A DNA stretch of 64,000 bases from JAABRU01 sp050180235 (GTDB lineage Bacteria; Desulfobacterota; Desulfobacteria; Desulfobacterales; Desulfococcaceae): assembly GCA_050180235.1 (NCBI GenBank), contig JBFXEJ010000001.1:85847-149846 (forward strand), in the 5' to 3' direction. The translations under genes and the position numbers were made by a program. Shown in pieces: positions 25,732 through 33,693 of this stretch. Within the stretch, counting starts at the first letter, position 1. Every line of letters starts with the position of its first letter. Under the pieces are notes generated by a model that was given only the letters and a program-made list of their open reading frames with translations, was not told the DNA's origin and ran no database searches.

Positions 25732-25749
25732 TGAATGAATATTCATTCA
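25732..25749. promoter_or_regulatory. FadR-like TetR-family operator before the Fe-S/etf operon
   Basis: TGAATGAATATTCATTCA is a perfect 18-bp palindrome. It matches the known consensus of the TetR-type FadR of Bacillus (TGAATGAMTANTCATTCA). It lies directly downstream of the minus-strand -10 box, so a bound repressor would cover the transcription start. A close copy precedes fadD at 26090. No TetR gene is in the window. Confidence 0.75.
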
Positions 25750-25751
25750 TT

Positions 25752-25780
25752 TCTTTACACGCAGATTTTCTCCATGTCAA
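25752..25780 (-). promoter_or_regulatory. Promoter of the Fe-S oxidoreductase-etfBA operon
   Basis: On the minus strand TTGACA (25775-25780), a 17-base spacer and TAAAGA (25752-25757). The start would fall inside or just at the FadR-like palindrome, about 70 bases before the first gene. Confidence 0.7.
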
Positions 25781-25783
25781 GAG

Positions 25784-26065
25784 AAAAATTTTTATTTTTT
25801 CAGAATTTTTTTAGAACCTCCTCTGACGATCAGGACAGGCAGCGTAAATCAGGCCATCTGCCTAATATCCCAATATTAAGGTTCTGAGGTAAAACAAATG
25901 ATTAAAAATATCTGTATTATAACATGAGTCAGAGGATTCTTCAACCATGTTTTCTCCCCGGCAGTCTGCGGATAAATCCGCAGGTTATTCATTACCGATA
26001 TAGGCTCATTAACAGCAAAGCCATTAACAGTCCGCATATCCGGATTTTTTTTTGGATTCTGAAAA
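25784..26065. other. Intergenic stretch, no gene seen
   Basis: AT-rich DNA between the two divergent promoters. An open frame on the plus strand from 25924 has no ribosome-binding site, runs through the operator at 26090 and looks like chance. Confidence 0.6.
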
Positions 26066-26071
26066 AAAATA

Positions 26072-26100
26072 TTGACATTCGGAAAATAATAAATGAATAT
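26072..26100 (+). promoter_or_regulatory. Possible promoter of fadD
   Basis: TTGACA (26072-26077) with GAATAT 17 bases downstream (26095-26100). The -10 overlaps the FadR-like palindrome. The leader to the start codon would be about 450 bases, long enough to hide another promoter. Confidence 0.45.
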
Positions 26101-26107
26101 CCATTCA
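26090..26107. promoter_or_regulatory. FadR-like TetR-family operator before fadD
   Basis: TAAATGAATATCCATTCA matches the site at 25732 at 16 of 18 positions and sits within a longer imperfect palindrome (26088-26112). It overlaps the proposed -10 region, which fits repression. Confidence 0.65.
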
Positions 26108-26560
26108 TTTATTCCGAACCATGCAAAAATCCATATTTTTATATTAAATATTTGTTTTTTTATTATATAATTTATAAATACGCCATATTTTCCATGCTGA
26201 AACTTTATTCATCAGTTGTCTTTGCGGATTTTCCATCCCCAATGTTTCCGGGCAGGAAATAAAAGAAATGCTTGTGCATCTGCTGCATCCCTATTATAAA
26301 AAACTGTACATAAAAAAAGGATGCCGGGGCAAACCGTCATCCGAACGAGCGCTCAATCATGCGTTATCATATACCGGCTTCTCCTGTCAAGTTTTTTATG
26401 GATAAATCCGGAAAACCGGATCGGATTTATCAGCAGACTGAAAAATTTTCCCGGATTCCCGTCCAAAATCCTTTTTCCGATCCGGAATAAGGACGGGAAG
26501 AGGATTCCATCTGCTGGTTTATATATAATTATTCAAATTTATACAAGGAGCTTTCATCAC

Positions 26561-28258
26561 ATGGACAAAATCACTTATCAGGACAAACCCTGGCTGGCCC
26601 ATTATGAAAAACATGTTAAGGCCGGTCTCAATTATGAACAGACATGTCTTCCGGCTTTTCTGGAAAGATCAGCGGAAAGATATCCGGAGATTCCGGCCCT
26701 GATTTTTCAGGGGTACAGACTCAGTTTTCGCGGGCTTCAGGACATGGTGAACCGTTTCGCTGCCTGCCTGCACGACTTTGGCGTGCGCAAAGGGGACAGC
26801 GTGGCTATTCTGCTGCCCAATCTGATTCCCTGTGTTGCAGCCTATTACGCGATTATGAAAATCGGCGGGGTTGCGGTTATGAACAATCCCCTGTATTCGG
26901 ACAGGGAACTGGAACACCAGTTCAATGATTCTGCCTCAAAAGTGCTGATAACACTGGATCTGCTGGGAAACCGCATGATTGATCTGCGTCCCAAAACCAA
27001 AATCCGGCAGATTGTTTACACATCCATAGGCGATTATCTTCCTTTTCCCAAAAATCTGCTCTTCCCCTTTGTGGGAAAAAAGAAAAAAATGCTCGCAGAT
27101 GTAAAACCTGCGGAAAATGTATATAAATGGAAAGAAATGATTGCCAAATATCCGCCCAATCCGCCGAAAACAGAGATTTCCTTTGCAGATGTGGCCATGT
27201 ATCAGTATACCGGCGGCACGACCGGCGTTTCCAAAGGCGTGATGCTTACCCATGCCAATCTGAGTCAGCAGGTGCAGCAGATTGCCGGATGGTTTCCCAC
27301 CTTTGGCACAGGCGGAGAGATTCTTCTGGGCGCTTTGCCTTTTTTCCATGTGTTCGGACTTTCCACAGCCATGAATCTGTCCGTTTTCATGGGATGGAGC
27401 AATATCCTGATTCCCAAACCCCAGCCCGAACCACTTCTGGAGGCCATTGCAAAATTCAGACCCACCTTTGCCCCCCTGGTTCCGACCATGTATATCGGTC
27501 TGCTCAATCATCCGGATATTCAGAAAACCGATATCCGCTCCATAAAGGGCTGCTTTTCCGGAAGCGCTCCCCTGCCCGTGGAAGTCATCCGGGATTTTGA
27601 AGCCAAAACCGGTGCTGTGATTGTGGAAGGATACGGTCTGACAGAAACAACTCCGGTCACGCACGTCAATCCCTTTAACAAAGAAAAGCGGAAAATCGGC
27701 AGCATCGGTCTGCCGATACCGGATACGGAATGCCGTATAGTCAGTCTTGAGGACGGGGAGACTGATATGCCTGTGGGCGAAGCGGGTGAACTGCTGATCC
27801 GCGGTCCCCAGGTCATGAAAGGCTACCGGAACATGCCGGGCGAAACAGATGCGGTGCTGACCAAAGACGGCTGGCTGCATACGGGCGACATTGCCAAAAT
27901 GGATGAGGATGGATATTTCTTTATCGTGGATCGGAAAAAAGACCTGATTATCTGCGGCGGTTACAATGTCTATCCCAGGGATGTGGAAGAGGTTTTTTAT
28001 GAGCATCCCAAAGTGCAGGAAGCCTGCTCCATCGGCATTCCCCATCCGCACCGGGGCGAGGCTGTCAAGGTTTTTGTGGTGCTGAAACAGGGCGAGAAGG
28101 CCACGGCAGAGGAACTGATGGAACACTGCAAAAAAAGACTGGCCACATACAAACTGCCCTCTGAAATCGAATTCAGGGATGAACTTCCCAAGACCAATGT
28201 GGGAAAAATCCTGCGCAAGAATCTCCGGGCCGAGGAACTGGCAAAGCGGGGGAAGTAA
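26561..28258 (+). CDS. fadD: Long-chain fatty-acid--CoA ligase (AMP-forming)
   Basis: This 565-residue member of the adenylate-forming superfamily activates fatty acids to acyl-CoA with ATP. The A3 motif YTGGTTGVSKG binds ATP phosphates. GYGLTETTPVTH, the GWLHTGDIAKMDEDGYFFIVDRKKD hinge region (written here in parts in the sequence) and the C-terminal KTNVGKILRKNLR with the catalytic Lys are all present. ATG 26561 follows an AAGGAG ribosome-binding site by 8 bases; a longer frame from 26321 has no support. A FadR-like operator lies about 450 bases upstream, matching the one before the Fe-S/etf operon. A 13-bp hairpin at 28292 ends the unit. Chain-length preference cannot be read from sequence. 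Confidence 0.92.
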   Translation: MDKITYQDKPWLAHYEKHVKAGLNYEQTCLPAFLERSAERYPEIPALIFQGYRLSFRGLQDMVNRFAACLHDFGVRKGDSVAILLPNLIPCVAAYYAIMKIGGVAVMNNPLYSDRELEHQFNDSASKVLITLDLLGNRMIDLRPKTKIRQIVYTSIGDYLPFPKNLLFPFVGKKKKMLADVKPAENVYKWKEMIAKYPPNPPKTEISFADVAMYQYTGGTTGVSKGVMLTHANLSQQVQQIAGWFPTFGTGGEILLGALPFFHVFGLSTAMNLSVFMGWSNILIPKPQPEPLLEAIAKFRPTFAPLVPTMYIGLLNHPDIQKTDIRSIKGCFSGSAPLPVEVIRDFEAKTGAVIVEGYGLTETTPVTHVNPFNKEKRKIGSIGLPIPDTECRIVSLEDGETDMPVGEAGELLIRGPQVMKGYRNMPGETDAVLTKDGWLHTGDIAKMDEDGYFFIVDRKKDLIICGGYNVYPRDVEEVFYEHPKVQEACSIGIPHPHRGEAVKVFVVLKQGEKATAEELMEHCKKRLATYKLPSEIEFRDELPKTNVGKILRKNLRAEELAKRGK

Positions 28259-28291
28259 GTCCGGCCTGAAGTTCTCCTATCGGTAAAAATA

Positions 28292-28327
28292 CAGGCAGTT
28301 CATGAACATTTCAGCATGAACTGCCTG
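28292..28327 (+). terminator. fadD terminator hairpin
   Basis: CAGGCAGTTCATG and CATGAACTGCCTG form a perfect 13-bp stem around a 10-base loop, 33 bases after fadD ends. The T tract is weak. The ATG at 28316 lies within the stem and so is not a credible start for the RHS frame. Confidence 0.65.
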
Positions 28328-28336
28328 TCCGTTTAT

Positions 28337-29335
28337 AACATCCATGACCCGTTGGGACGCAGAATCGCCAAAAAAGTCAGCGGTATCATCACCGAAAAGT
28401 ACCTGTGGTCAGGTTTGACAACTTTACTGGCCGTGTATGACGGCAGTGATAATCTCCTCATGCGCTTTGAGTATGCGGATGCCCGCCTGCCCTTTGCCAT
28501 GACAATGGGCGGTGTGCTGTATTATCTGGCGTATGATCAGGTCGGTACCCTGAAACTGGTTGCCGGCAGCGCCGGAAATGTGGTAAAAAGACTGGAATAC
28601 GACACCTTCGGGAACATCATAAACGACACCAATCCCGGCTTTGCCGTGCCGTTCAGCTTTGCAGGCGGTCTGCATGACCGTCATACCGGGCTGGTGCGGT
28701 TCGGATACAGGGACTACGACCCGGACACGGGAAGATGGACAGCGAAGGATCCGATAGGGTTTGCGGGCGGGGATACGGATCTGTACGGGTACTGTGTGAA
28801 TAATCCGGTTAATCTCATAGACCCAACCGGAGAATTTGCTCTGGCAGGTGCACTATTGGGAGGAGGCATTGATTTGGCAGTTCAACTTATCAGCGGAGAT
28901 GATATAAATTGGGTTTCTGTAGGCATGAGTGCTTTGGCAGGAGCAGCAGGAGTGGGGTTGGGAACTTCCGTTGCCAAATTGACAACCAGCTTTGCAAAAC
29001 GTATGGCTTTAAATGCAATAGGCAGTGCAGCAATTGGAGCAGCAACAAAATATGGGCAAAATCTTATTGAAGGAAACCCATGTCATGGTGATGGTGTTCT
29101 TGAAAGTGCAATTTTGGGTGGGGTTTTAGGAGGAGCAGGTTTTGCAGCAGGAAGTTTGGCTGAATCATTTATTACTTCCACCATATGGAACAATCTGTCC
29201 CTTGGTCAAAAACTTTTGGCAAACTCAAATGCTGTTTCAGTTCCAGGCGGTATTAGTTCGTTAGGGGTTGGTATCGGTAACATTATAGGAAACACAATAG
29301 CAAACAGCGGACCAATAGCAAACAATACGTTTTAG
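28337..29335 (+). pseudogene. Displaced RHS C-terminal tip, cassette 1
   Basis: The frame carries the end of an RHS/YD-repeat shell: HDPLGRRIAKKVSG, YDQVGTLKLVAGSAGNVVKR, then the core motif HTGLVRFGYRDYDPDTGRWTAKDPIGFAGG and NPVNLIDPTG. After DPTG comes a different 180-residue C terminus, rich in Gly and Ala with hydrophobic stretches, the usual place of the toxin. It has no N-terminal half, signal or ribosome-binding site; the frame opens inside the fadD terminator. It is best read as an orphan tip kept as a silent cassette for recombination with a full RHS gene elsewhere, not as a working gene. A small membrane protein follows directly. Confidence 0.8.
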
Positions 29336-29345
29336 GGAGGTCTTT

Positions 29346-29618
29346 ATAAAATCCTTAAGAAAGATATCAAGATTCTTTATTTTTTATCCGCTTGCAAGTT
29401 CTGTTATTTGGGGCATTATGGGCTTTGGAAGCACAATGTTATTGAGAGCAATATTCAGAGCAATATATGGGGACAGTTCTTTGCGGGTGGAACTCATTAC
29501 TCCCCTGTTTATTGCCGGTGGATTGCTTTTTGGATATATTGTAAGTATAAGATGGTATATTTTCCTGAAAAAAACTGATAATCTGGAATCAGCAGACAGA
29601 GACAGGAAAAAAGCCTGA
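29346..29618 (+). CDS. Putative immunity protein of RHS cassette 1 (small membrane protein)
   Basis: The frame can be read from an ATA codon at 29346, placed 5 bases after a GGGAGG ribosome-binding site: (I)KSLRKISRFFIFYPLASS... The N-terminal signal-anchor and a second hydrophobic segment (LITPLFIAGGLLFGYIVSI) make a two-helix membrane protein of 90 residues. The first ATG (29418) gives 66 residues but has no ribosome-binding site and cuts off the first helix. Position right after an RHS tip is that of an immunity gene. Either ATA is a rare start or an ATG was lost by mutation. Confidence 0.5.
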   Translation: MKSLRKISRFFIFYPLASSVIWGIMGFGSTMLLRAIFRAIYGDSSLRVELITPLFIAGGLLFGYIVSIRWYIFLKKTDNLESADRDRKKA

Positions 29619-29636
29619 TATCTTCTTTTTTCTCTT

Positions 29637-29672
29637 GTTCCCACTCTCCTGCGTCAATGTCATTGACTTAAG
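29637..29672. repeat. Fragment of the CGTTCCC...TTAAGG repeat
   Basis: TTGTTCCCACTCTCCTGCGTCAATG followed by GACTTAAGG resembles the end of the repeat at 43673. It separates the first immunity gene from the second RHS tip. Confidence 0.5.
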
Positions 29673-29675
29673 GGT

Positions 29676-30545
29676 GTGAAGGAATGTCAAACTTCCCGCC
29701 TGCCCTTTGCAGTGATGAAATCCGGTGTGCTGTATTACATGGTCTACGATCAGGTCGGCAGCCTGAAACTTATTGCCGACAGCGCCGGAAATGTGGTAAA
29801 AAGGATTGAATACGACACCTTCGGGAACATCATCTCCGATTCCGCCCCGTCCTTTGAAATCCCCTTCGGTTTTGCAGGCGGACTGCATGACCGGGATACC
29901 GGGCTGGTGAGATTCGGATACCGGGACTATGACCCCGAAACCGGCCGCTGGACGGCCAAAGACCCCATAGGATTTGCGGGCGGGGATAAGGATCTGTACG
30001 GGTACTGCCTGAATGATCCGGTGAATTTTACTGATCCACTGGGATTAAGTATCGGTTCTTTTGTCGGAAATTTTGTCAAAGGTGCTGCGGTCGGTGCTGT
30101 TACTGCAGTAGCCATTGGTGCCGTTGCTGTTGGTGCTGCTGCTGTAGGCGTACCGGTGGCAGTGGTTACCGGTACACTTGGGCTGGCGGCGATAGGAGGT
30201 GCTATGATAGGCGGTGCCCAAATTGGAACAGATATCCGTGACGGCAACTGGGACGGACTCTCTTATGACATCGGGACATTCGCAGGCGGTTTTGGGACAG
30301 CATTTGCCGGTGCCAGAATTCCGGCAATCAGCGGCGGATGTGCAGGGAATCCGGTTATCGGACGGGCGGTCGCAGAAGGTATCAATGGGGTAAAGAGCGG
30401 GCCTTTTCGTTGGAAGGATTCATTTCAGAACTATCAGTCAGGGAAAGGGTCCGTATACGAGTGGCTCGGGACCGGCCCCAATCCGGGGAGTGCAGGGATG
30501 TCGATGACAGGCGGTGCAGGAATTGCTTCAACTACAGGTGAATGA
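29676..30545 (+). pseudogene. Displaced RHS C-terminal tip, cassette 2
   Basis: The 289-residue frame starts at GTG and enters RHS homology at RLPFAVMKSGVLYYMVYDQVG. It then has the same core as cassette 1 (DTGLVRFGYRDYDPETGR, WTAKDPIGFAGGDKDLYGY, FTDPLG). After DPLG a new C terminus begins, with a long Gly/Ala/Val hydrophobic segment and a distinct end (FRWKDSFQNYQSGKGSVYEW) that may be the toxic part. The N-terminal shell is missing, and there is no ribosome-binding site. The ATGA overlap with the next small gene supports a retained toxin-immunity cassette. Function of the toxin is not recognised. Confidence 0.75.
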
Positions 30546-30931
30546 TGACTGAGCCAAAAGAAAAATACAGGGACATGAAAGGACACGGACAGGTGGGTCT
30601 GTGGTCTTTGCTGCCGATACTTTGCGGTGCCGGGGCGTTTGGCGGGGCAATCGGCGCAGCAAAAAGTCTGAAGCTTGAAAACATACATTTTCTGATAACC
30701 CTGTTCGAAGGTCTGACAGTCGGTGCTATCTATGCCTGGATCATTAAGACATGCGGCGGAATAGTTCTGCGACGCATGCTTCCACACCTGCAGTCAGAAT
30801 GCAGGAAATTGCAGCGGAAGGCAAATTTCGCGGTGGGCGCTGTACTTGTCATTGGTTTTATCTGTTTTTTTATTGCCGGCCCCGTAGGTATGGGTATCAC
30901 AATATTGTTTATCCGCCTGTTCATACAGTAG
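30542..30931 (+). CDS. Putative immunity protein of RHS cassette 2 (membrane protein)
   Basis: This 129-residue protein has three likely membrane helices (LPILCGAGAFGGAIGAA; LITLFEGLTVGAIYAWII; AVGAVLVIGFICFFIAGPVG). Its start overlaps the stop of the RHS tip (ATGATGA), as toxin-immunity pairs often do. A membrane location suggests that its toxin acts at the membrane or periplasm. No family was recognised, and the immunity role is inferred only from position. Confidence 0.6.
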   Translation: MMTEPKEKYRDMKGHGQVGLWSLLPILCGAGAFGGAIGAAKSLKLENIHFLITLFEGLTVGAIYAWIIKTCGGIVLRRMLPHLQSECRKLQRKANFAVGAVLVIGFICFFIAGPVGMGITILFIRLFIQ

Positions 30932-30940
30932 CAGGCTCTC

Positions 30941-31000
30941 CCGTTCCCACATCTAACGCGGGAACGCACTCCGGGACGCTCTGCGTGCCGGATAACTGTC
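30941..31000. repeat. CGTTCCC/GGGAACG repeat fragment
   Basis: CCCGTTCCCACATCTAACGC and GCGGGAACGCACTCCGGGAC form an imperfect inverted repeat of the type that ends the element at 43673-43845. It separates the second cassette from the third RHS fragment. Confidence 0.5.
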
Positions 31001-31023
31001 AGAACCGGGATTTTCAGGATTAA

Positions 31024-31296
31024 GGAATTGACCGGGATGAAAGCGGAACAGTTATTCCGAAGGCGGACAGCCTCATCCGTGACAATGCCGGGCGGATCAC
31101 CGCAAAAACCGAAACCTCCGGCGGTGTGACATCGGATTATGTTTATACCTATGATCCGGCCGGACGCCTGCTGACTGTGACCAAAAACGGGACTCTCACC
31201 GAGGAATACCGTTACAACGCAAACGGCTCCAGGATTTATGAGATGAACACCCTGCGGGGGATTGCCGGAAGAAGTATGGCATATTCAGCCAGGTAG
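31024..31296 (+). pseudogene. RHS/YD-repeat fragment
   Basis: An open stretch without start reads GIDRDESGTVIPKADS then DNAGRITAKTETSGG, YVYTYDPAGRLLTVTKNG and YRYNANGSRIYEMN before a TAG. These are YD-repeat units that normally lie upstream of the core present in cassettes 1 and 2. It is therefore a piece of the missing shell, broken by the repeat that starts at 31297. Confidence 0.8.
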
Positions 31297-31373
31297 GGTG
31301 GGCAAAAGCGCAGCGTTGCCCACCATTTCAGCAGAGAGGTGGGCACGGAAAAACATGTGCCCACCCTACAAAC
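31297..31373. repeat. GTAGGGTGGGC...GCCCACCCTAC inverted repeat
   Basis: GTAGGGTGGGCAAAAGCGC at the left pairs with GTGCCCACCCTAC at the right, and the middle repeats GCCCACC and GGTGGGC. It interrupts the RHS fragment. Related inverted repeats form the cores at 1815, 10658 and 55395. Confidence 0.7.
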
Positions 31374-31563
31374 TGAATATTGTGATTTTTAATTTTTCCG
31401 GAAATCATAATGCAGATATATATATTTGTAAAGTCTGAATATTATAACAGCATTACTTGTGTAGCACTACCGTTTTCTGCACACGCGGATCAGTCCGTGA
31501 CAGTATCAGGTCAATGGTGAATCGGTATTATGCAGTAATACATCTGCACAGATTTTTCCTGAT
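31374..31563. other. Intergenic stretch, no gene seen
   Basis: AT-rich DNA between the RHS remnants and the SPFH gene. CACTACCGTTTTCTGCACACGC at 31465 resembles the end of a GGTAGTGGG element but no partner end was found. Confidence 0.4.
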
Positions 31564-33264
31564 TCATTCCTCTTCTTTCAGAAATCTGCTGATGCCATGT
31601 TCTCCCATAAGATCAAGTATCTGTGCAAACAGATGGGACAGGGGGGCTTCCCCGTTTCCGCTGAAAACCGTATAGCGATCCACATGCAGAGAAGATGCAA
31701 TTTCAGGAAGTCTGTCAACAAGTCCTGCCATGACACGGGTTGGGGAAATCCTGTTTTTTATTTCCTCTTCTGTTTTCAGTCTTTCCAGCCGCAGGGTTTC
31801 CATTTCCTGATTCACTGTGGCCTGCTCCCGGATTTCCCTCAGTTTCTGCTCAAAATTTGCAGACTGTGCTTTCAGTTCCGCAGCCAGACGTTTTTCCTTC
31901 ACCTCTGTTTCTTTTTCCAGACAAAGAATTTCCAGAATTGCAGACAGTTCCCGCTGTCTCAACTCTTTTTTGTGATTGGCCTCGGTTTTATCCAGTTCAG
32001 TCCGTGCCTGCACTTCAGCGATTTTTGCTTCAGTCTCTGCCGCATTGATACGGCTTTGCGCTTCTGAAGCGGCTTTTGCAGTTTCCAGTTTGTGCTTTTC
32101 CTCATTTTTCAGAGATTCCAGTTCTGTCACCCGAATGAACTGGCGTTTGTCCTGTTCGGCTTTCTGTACAGAAGATCGTTCTGCCGCCTCATTTTCCGCT
32201 TTTTTCAACTGTTCCTGCGCACTGCGATCCTCTGTTTCCCGTTTTACTCTTTCCTCCAGTTCCACCCTGTGCGTTTCACTTTCTGTTTTTGCCCGAAGAA
32301 TCCGGGTTTTTTTGTCAGTCTCACAGTTGAGAGCCTCCATTTCCTCAGTATGTTCAGCTTTCTGCTTCTGTATGGACTGATCGGTTTCCATCCGGCTCTG
32401 CGCGGCAGCCAGCCGCAGCCCGTCTCTGGTTTTCTGCTGCAAATCTTCAAATACACTGGAAGACAGAATTGTCACCCGTTCAATTCCCACCTGATCAAAC
32501 AGAATGCCCCAGCTTCTTTCCACTCTTTCCAGTTGGGATTTGAGATTCAGGCCGATTTCATCTTTCTTGGTCAGCGCGTCCTCAATGGAAATATTGGCAA
32601 TGATATGCCGGATGGCTTCTGTGCAGATGGTTCTGAGAATGCGGTTGGTGTTGCCCATGGGATGATTGCGATCAGTGAAATCCAGCGATCTGACCGCGAT
32701 TTCCGGTTTTTCCGGATCAATCCGCCAGCACGCATAGCCGTCAATGCGCAGGCCCTGATAGTTTTTGTTGGCATTGTCTGAGGTGAAATACACGGTCTGC
32801 ACAGCAGCAGGGAATTTCAGAAAGCGTTTTCCGATTTTGAAATATTTTCCCCCCAGCACCGGTTTTGCATCCCTGACACCAATCTGCACGATATATTCAT
32901 TGGGCAGCGCATGTTCAAAAAACAGGGAGCGGAAGCTGCTGACTTTTGTGGGACGGGTTTTTATGGTCTGGGATTCTGAAAGATAGGGATCCGTCATAAT
33001 ATTGCTCCTTTTGCCCATTGCTTTGTTTTTTTTCTGACCGGGACCTGCCGCTGTCTGAAGGTTGTTTTGTCCTCTCACTGTAGCAAAATTTGTTTCCTCC
33101 ATTCCCCCGTCAGAATCCAAATCAATCTCCAGATCAGGTTCATGCTCTTCGGACTCTGACAGGGCCTGCTGCAAAAGGTCTTGGGATTCATCCTCATCCA
33201 GCCCCAGTTGCAGACGCTGGCTTTCCACAAATTTTTCCATTTCCGCTCGTTTGCCGGTTTTCAT
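31564..33264 (-). CDS. SPFH/band 7 domain protein with long coiled coil
   Basis: This 566-residue protein has an acidic N-terminal region (about 20-75), an SPFH-type domain (about 115-290: LPNEYIVQIGVRDAKP, GKYFKIGKRFLKFPAAVQTVYF, YACWRIDPEKPEIAV), then a charged coiled coil of about 200 residues rich in Glu, Lys, Arg and Gln. The order resembles flotillin and band 7 proteins, but there is no N-terminal membrane segment. It is probably a peripheral or cytosolic scaffold. ATG 33264 was chosen because AAGGAGGTGCAT stands just before it; the frame upstream to 33384 lacks one. No NfeD-type protease gene is next to it. Its partner and role are unknown. Confidence 0.8.
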   Translation of the reverse strand: MKTGKRAEMEKFVESQRLQLGLDEDESQDLLQQALSESEEHEPDLEIDLDSDGGMEETNFATVRGQNNLQTAAGPGQKKNKAMGKRSNIMTDPYLSESQTIKTRPTKVSSFRSLFFEHALPNEYIVQIGVRDAKPVLGGKYFKIGKRFLKFPAAVQTVYFTSDNANKNYQGLRIDGYACWRIDPEKPEIAVRSLDFTDRNHPMGNTNRILRTICTEAIRHIIANISIEDALTKKDEIGLNLKSQLERVERSWGILFDQVGIERVTILSSSVFEDLQQKTRDGLRLAAAQSRMETDQSIQKQKAEHTEEMEALNCETDKKTRILRAKTESETHRVELEERVKRETEDRSAQEQLKKAENEAAERSSVQKAEQDKRQFIRVTELESLKNEEKHKLETAKAASEAQSRINAAETEAKIAEVQARTELDKTEANHKKELRQRELSAILEILCLEKETEVKEKRLAAELKAQSANFEQKLREIREQATVNQEMETLRLERLKTEEEIKNRISPTRVMAGLVDRLPEIASSLHVDRYTVFSGNGEAPLSHLFAQILDLMGEHGISRFLKEEE

Positions 33265-33580
33265 ATGCACCTCCTTTTGAAGAGGAAAGAAAAAAAGCAG
33301 TTCTCTCCCCGCATTTTCACTCTGATCTGCTGCTGTCAGGGAGAGGTTTTCCACCTGTTTATGCTCACGAATCTTAATTTCCATTTGGCAGAAATGAAGA
33401 TCAGCACCGGTTCAGAAATATTTTCAATATCAGTTCACCGGAATTTTTGAATCAGTCTGTTACCTCATATCATAATCGGATCTCTTATGGCAAATACAGA
33501 CTTCAGAAAAATGACTGATGGATCATACAATTCTCCATTGATTTGATATAATACCGTCAGTTTTTCCGCTGTTGAGTGTT

Positions 33581-33618
33581 TGCAAAAAACCGCTCCGCTT
33601 AATTTTTGCACTCCTCCG
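33581..33618 (-). repeat. GCAAAAATTAAGCGGAGCGG repeat, copy 1
   Basis: The minus-strand sequence GCAAAAATTAAGCGGAGCGG followed by TTTTTTGCA recurs at 38188-38225 and 42422-42457. It lies in the 430-bp gap between the SPFH gene and the MFS transporter, in which no gene was found. Confidence 0.75.
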
Positions 33619-33693
33619 GATTTGCATTCCGGATTGTATAAAACCAATGACGAATTGGTATCAATCTCTTTTCCTAATGACAGTCCATGTCTT

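Noticed and set aside
25924..26262. 112-residue frame on the plus strand before fadD
   Set aside because: No ribosome-binding site, composition of a random AT-rich frame, and it runs through the FadR-like operator and promoter.
28316..28336. ATG 28316 as the start of RHS cassette 1
   Set aside because: It lies within the 13-bp terminator stem of fadD, without a ribosome-binding site; homology to RHS begins after it.
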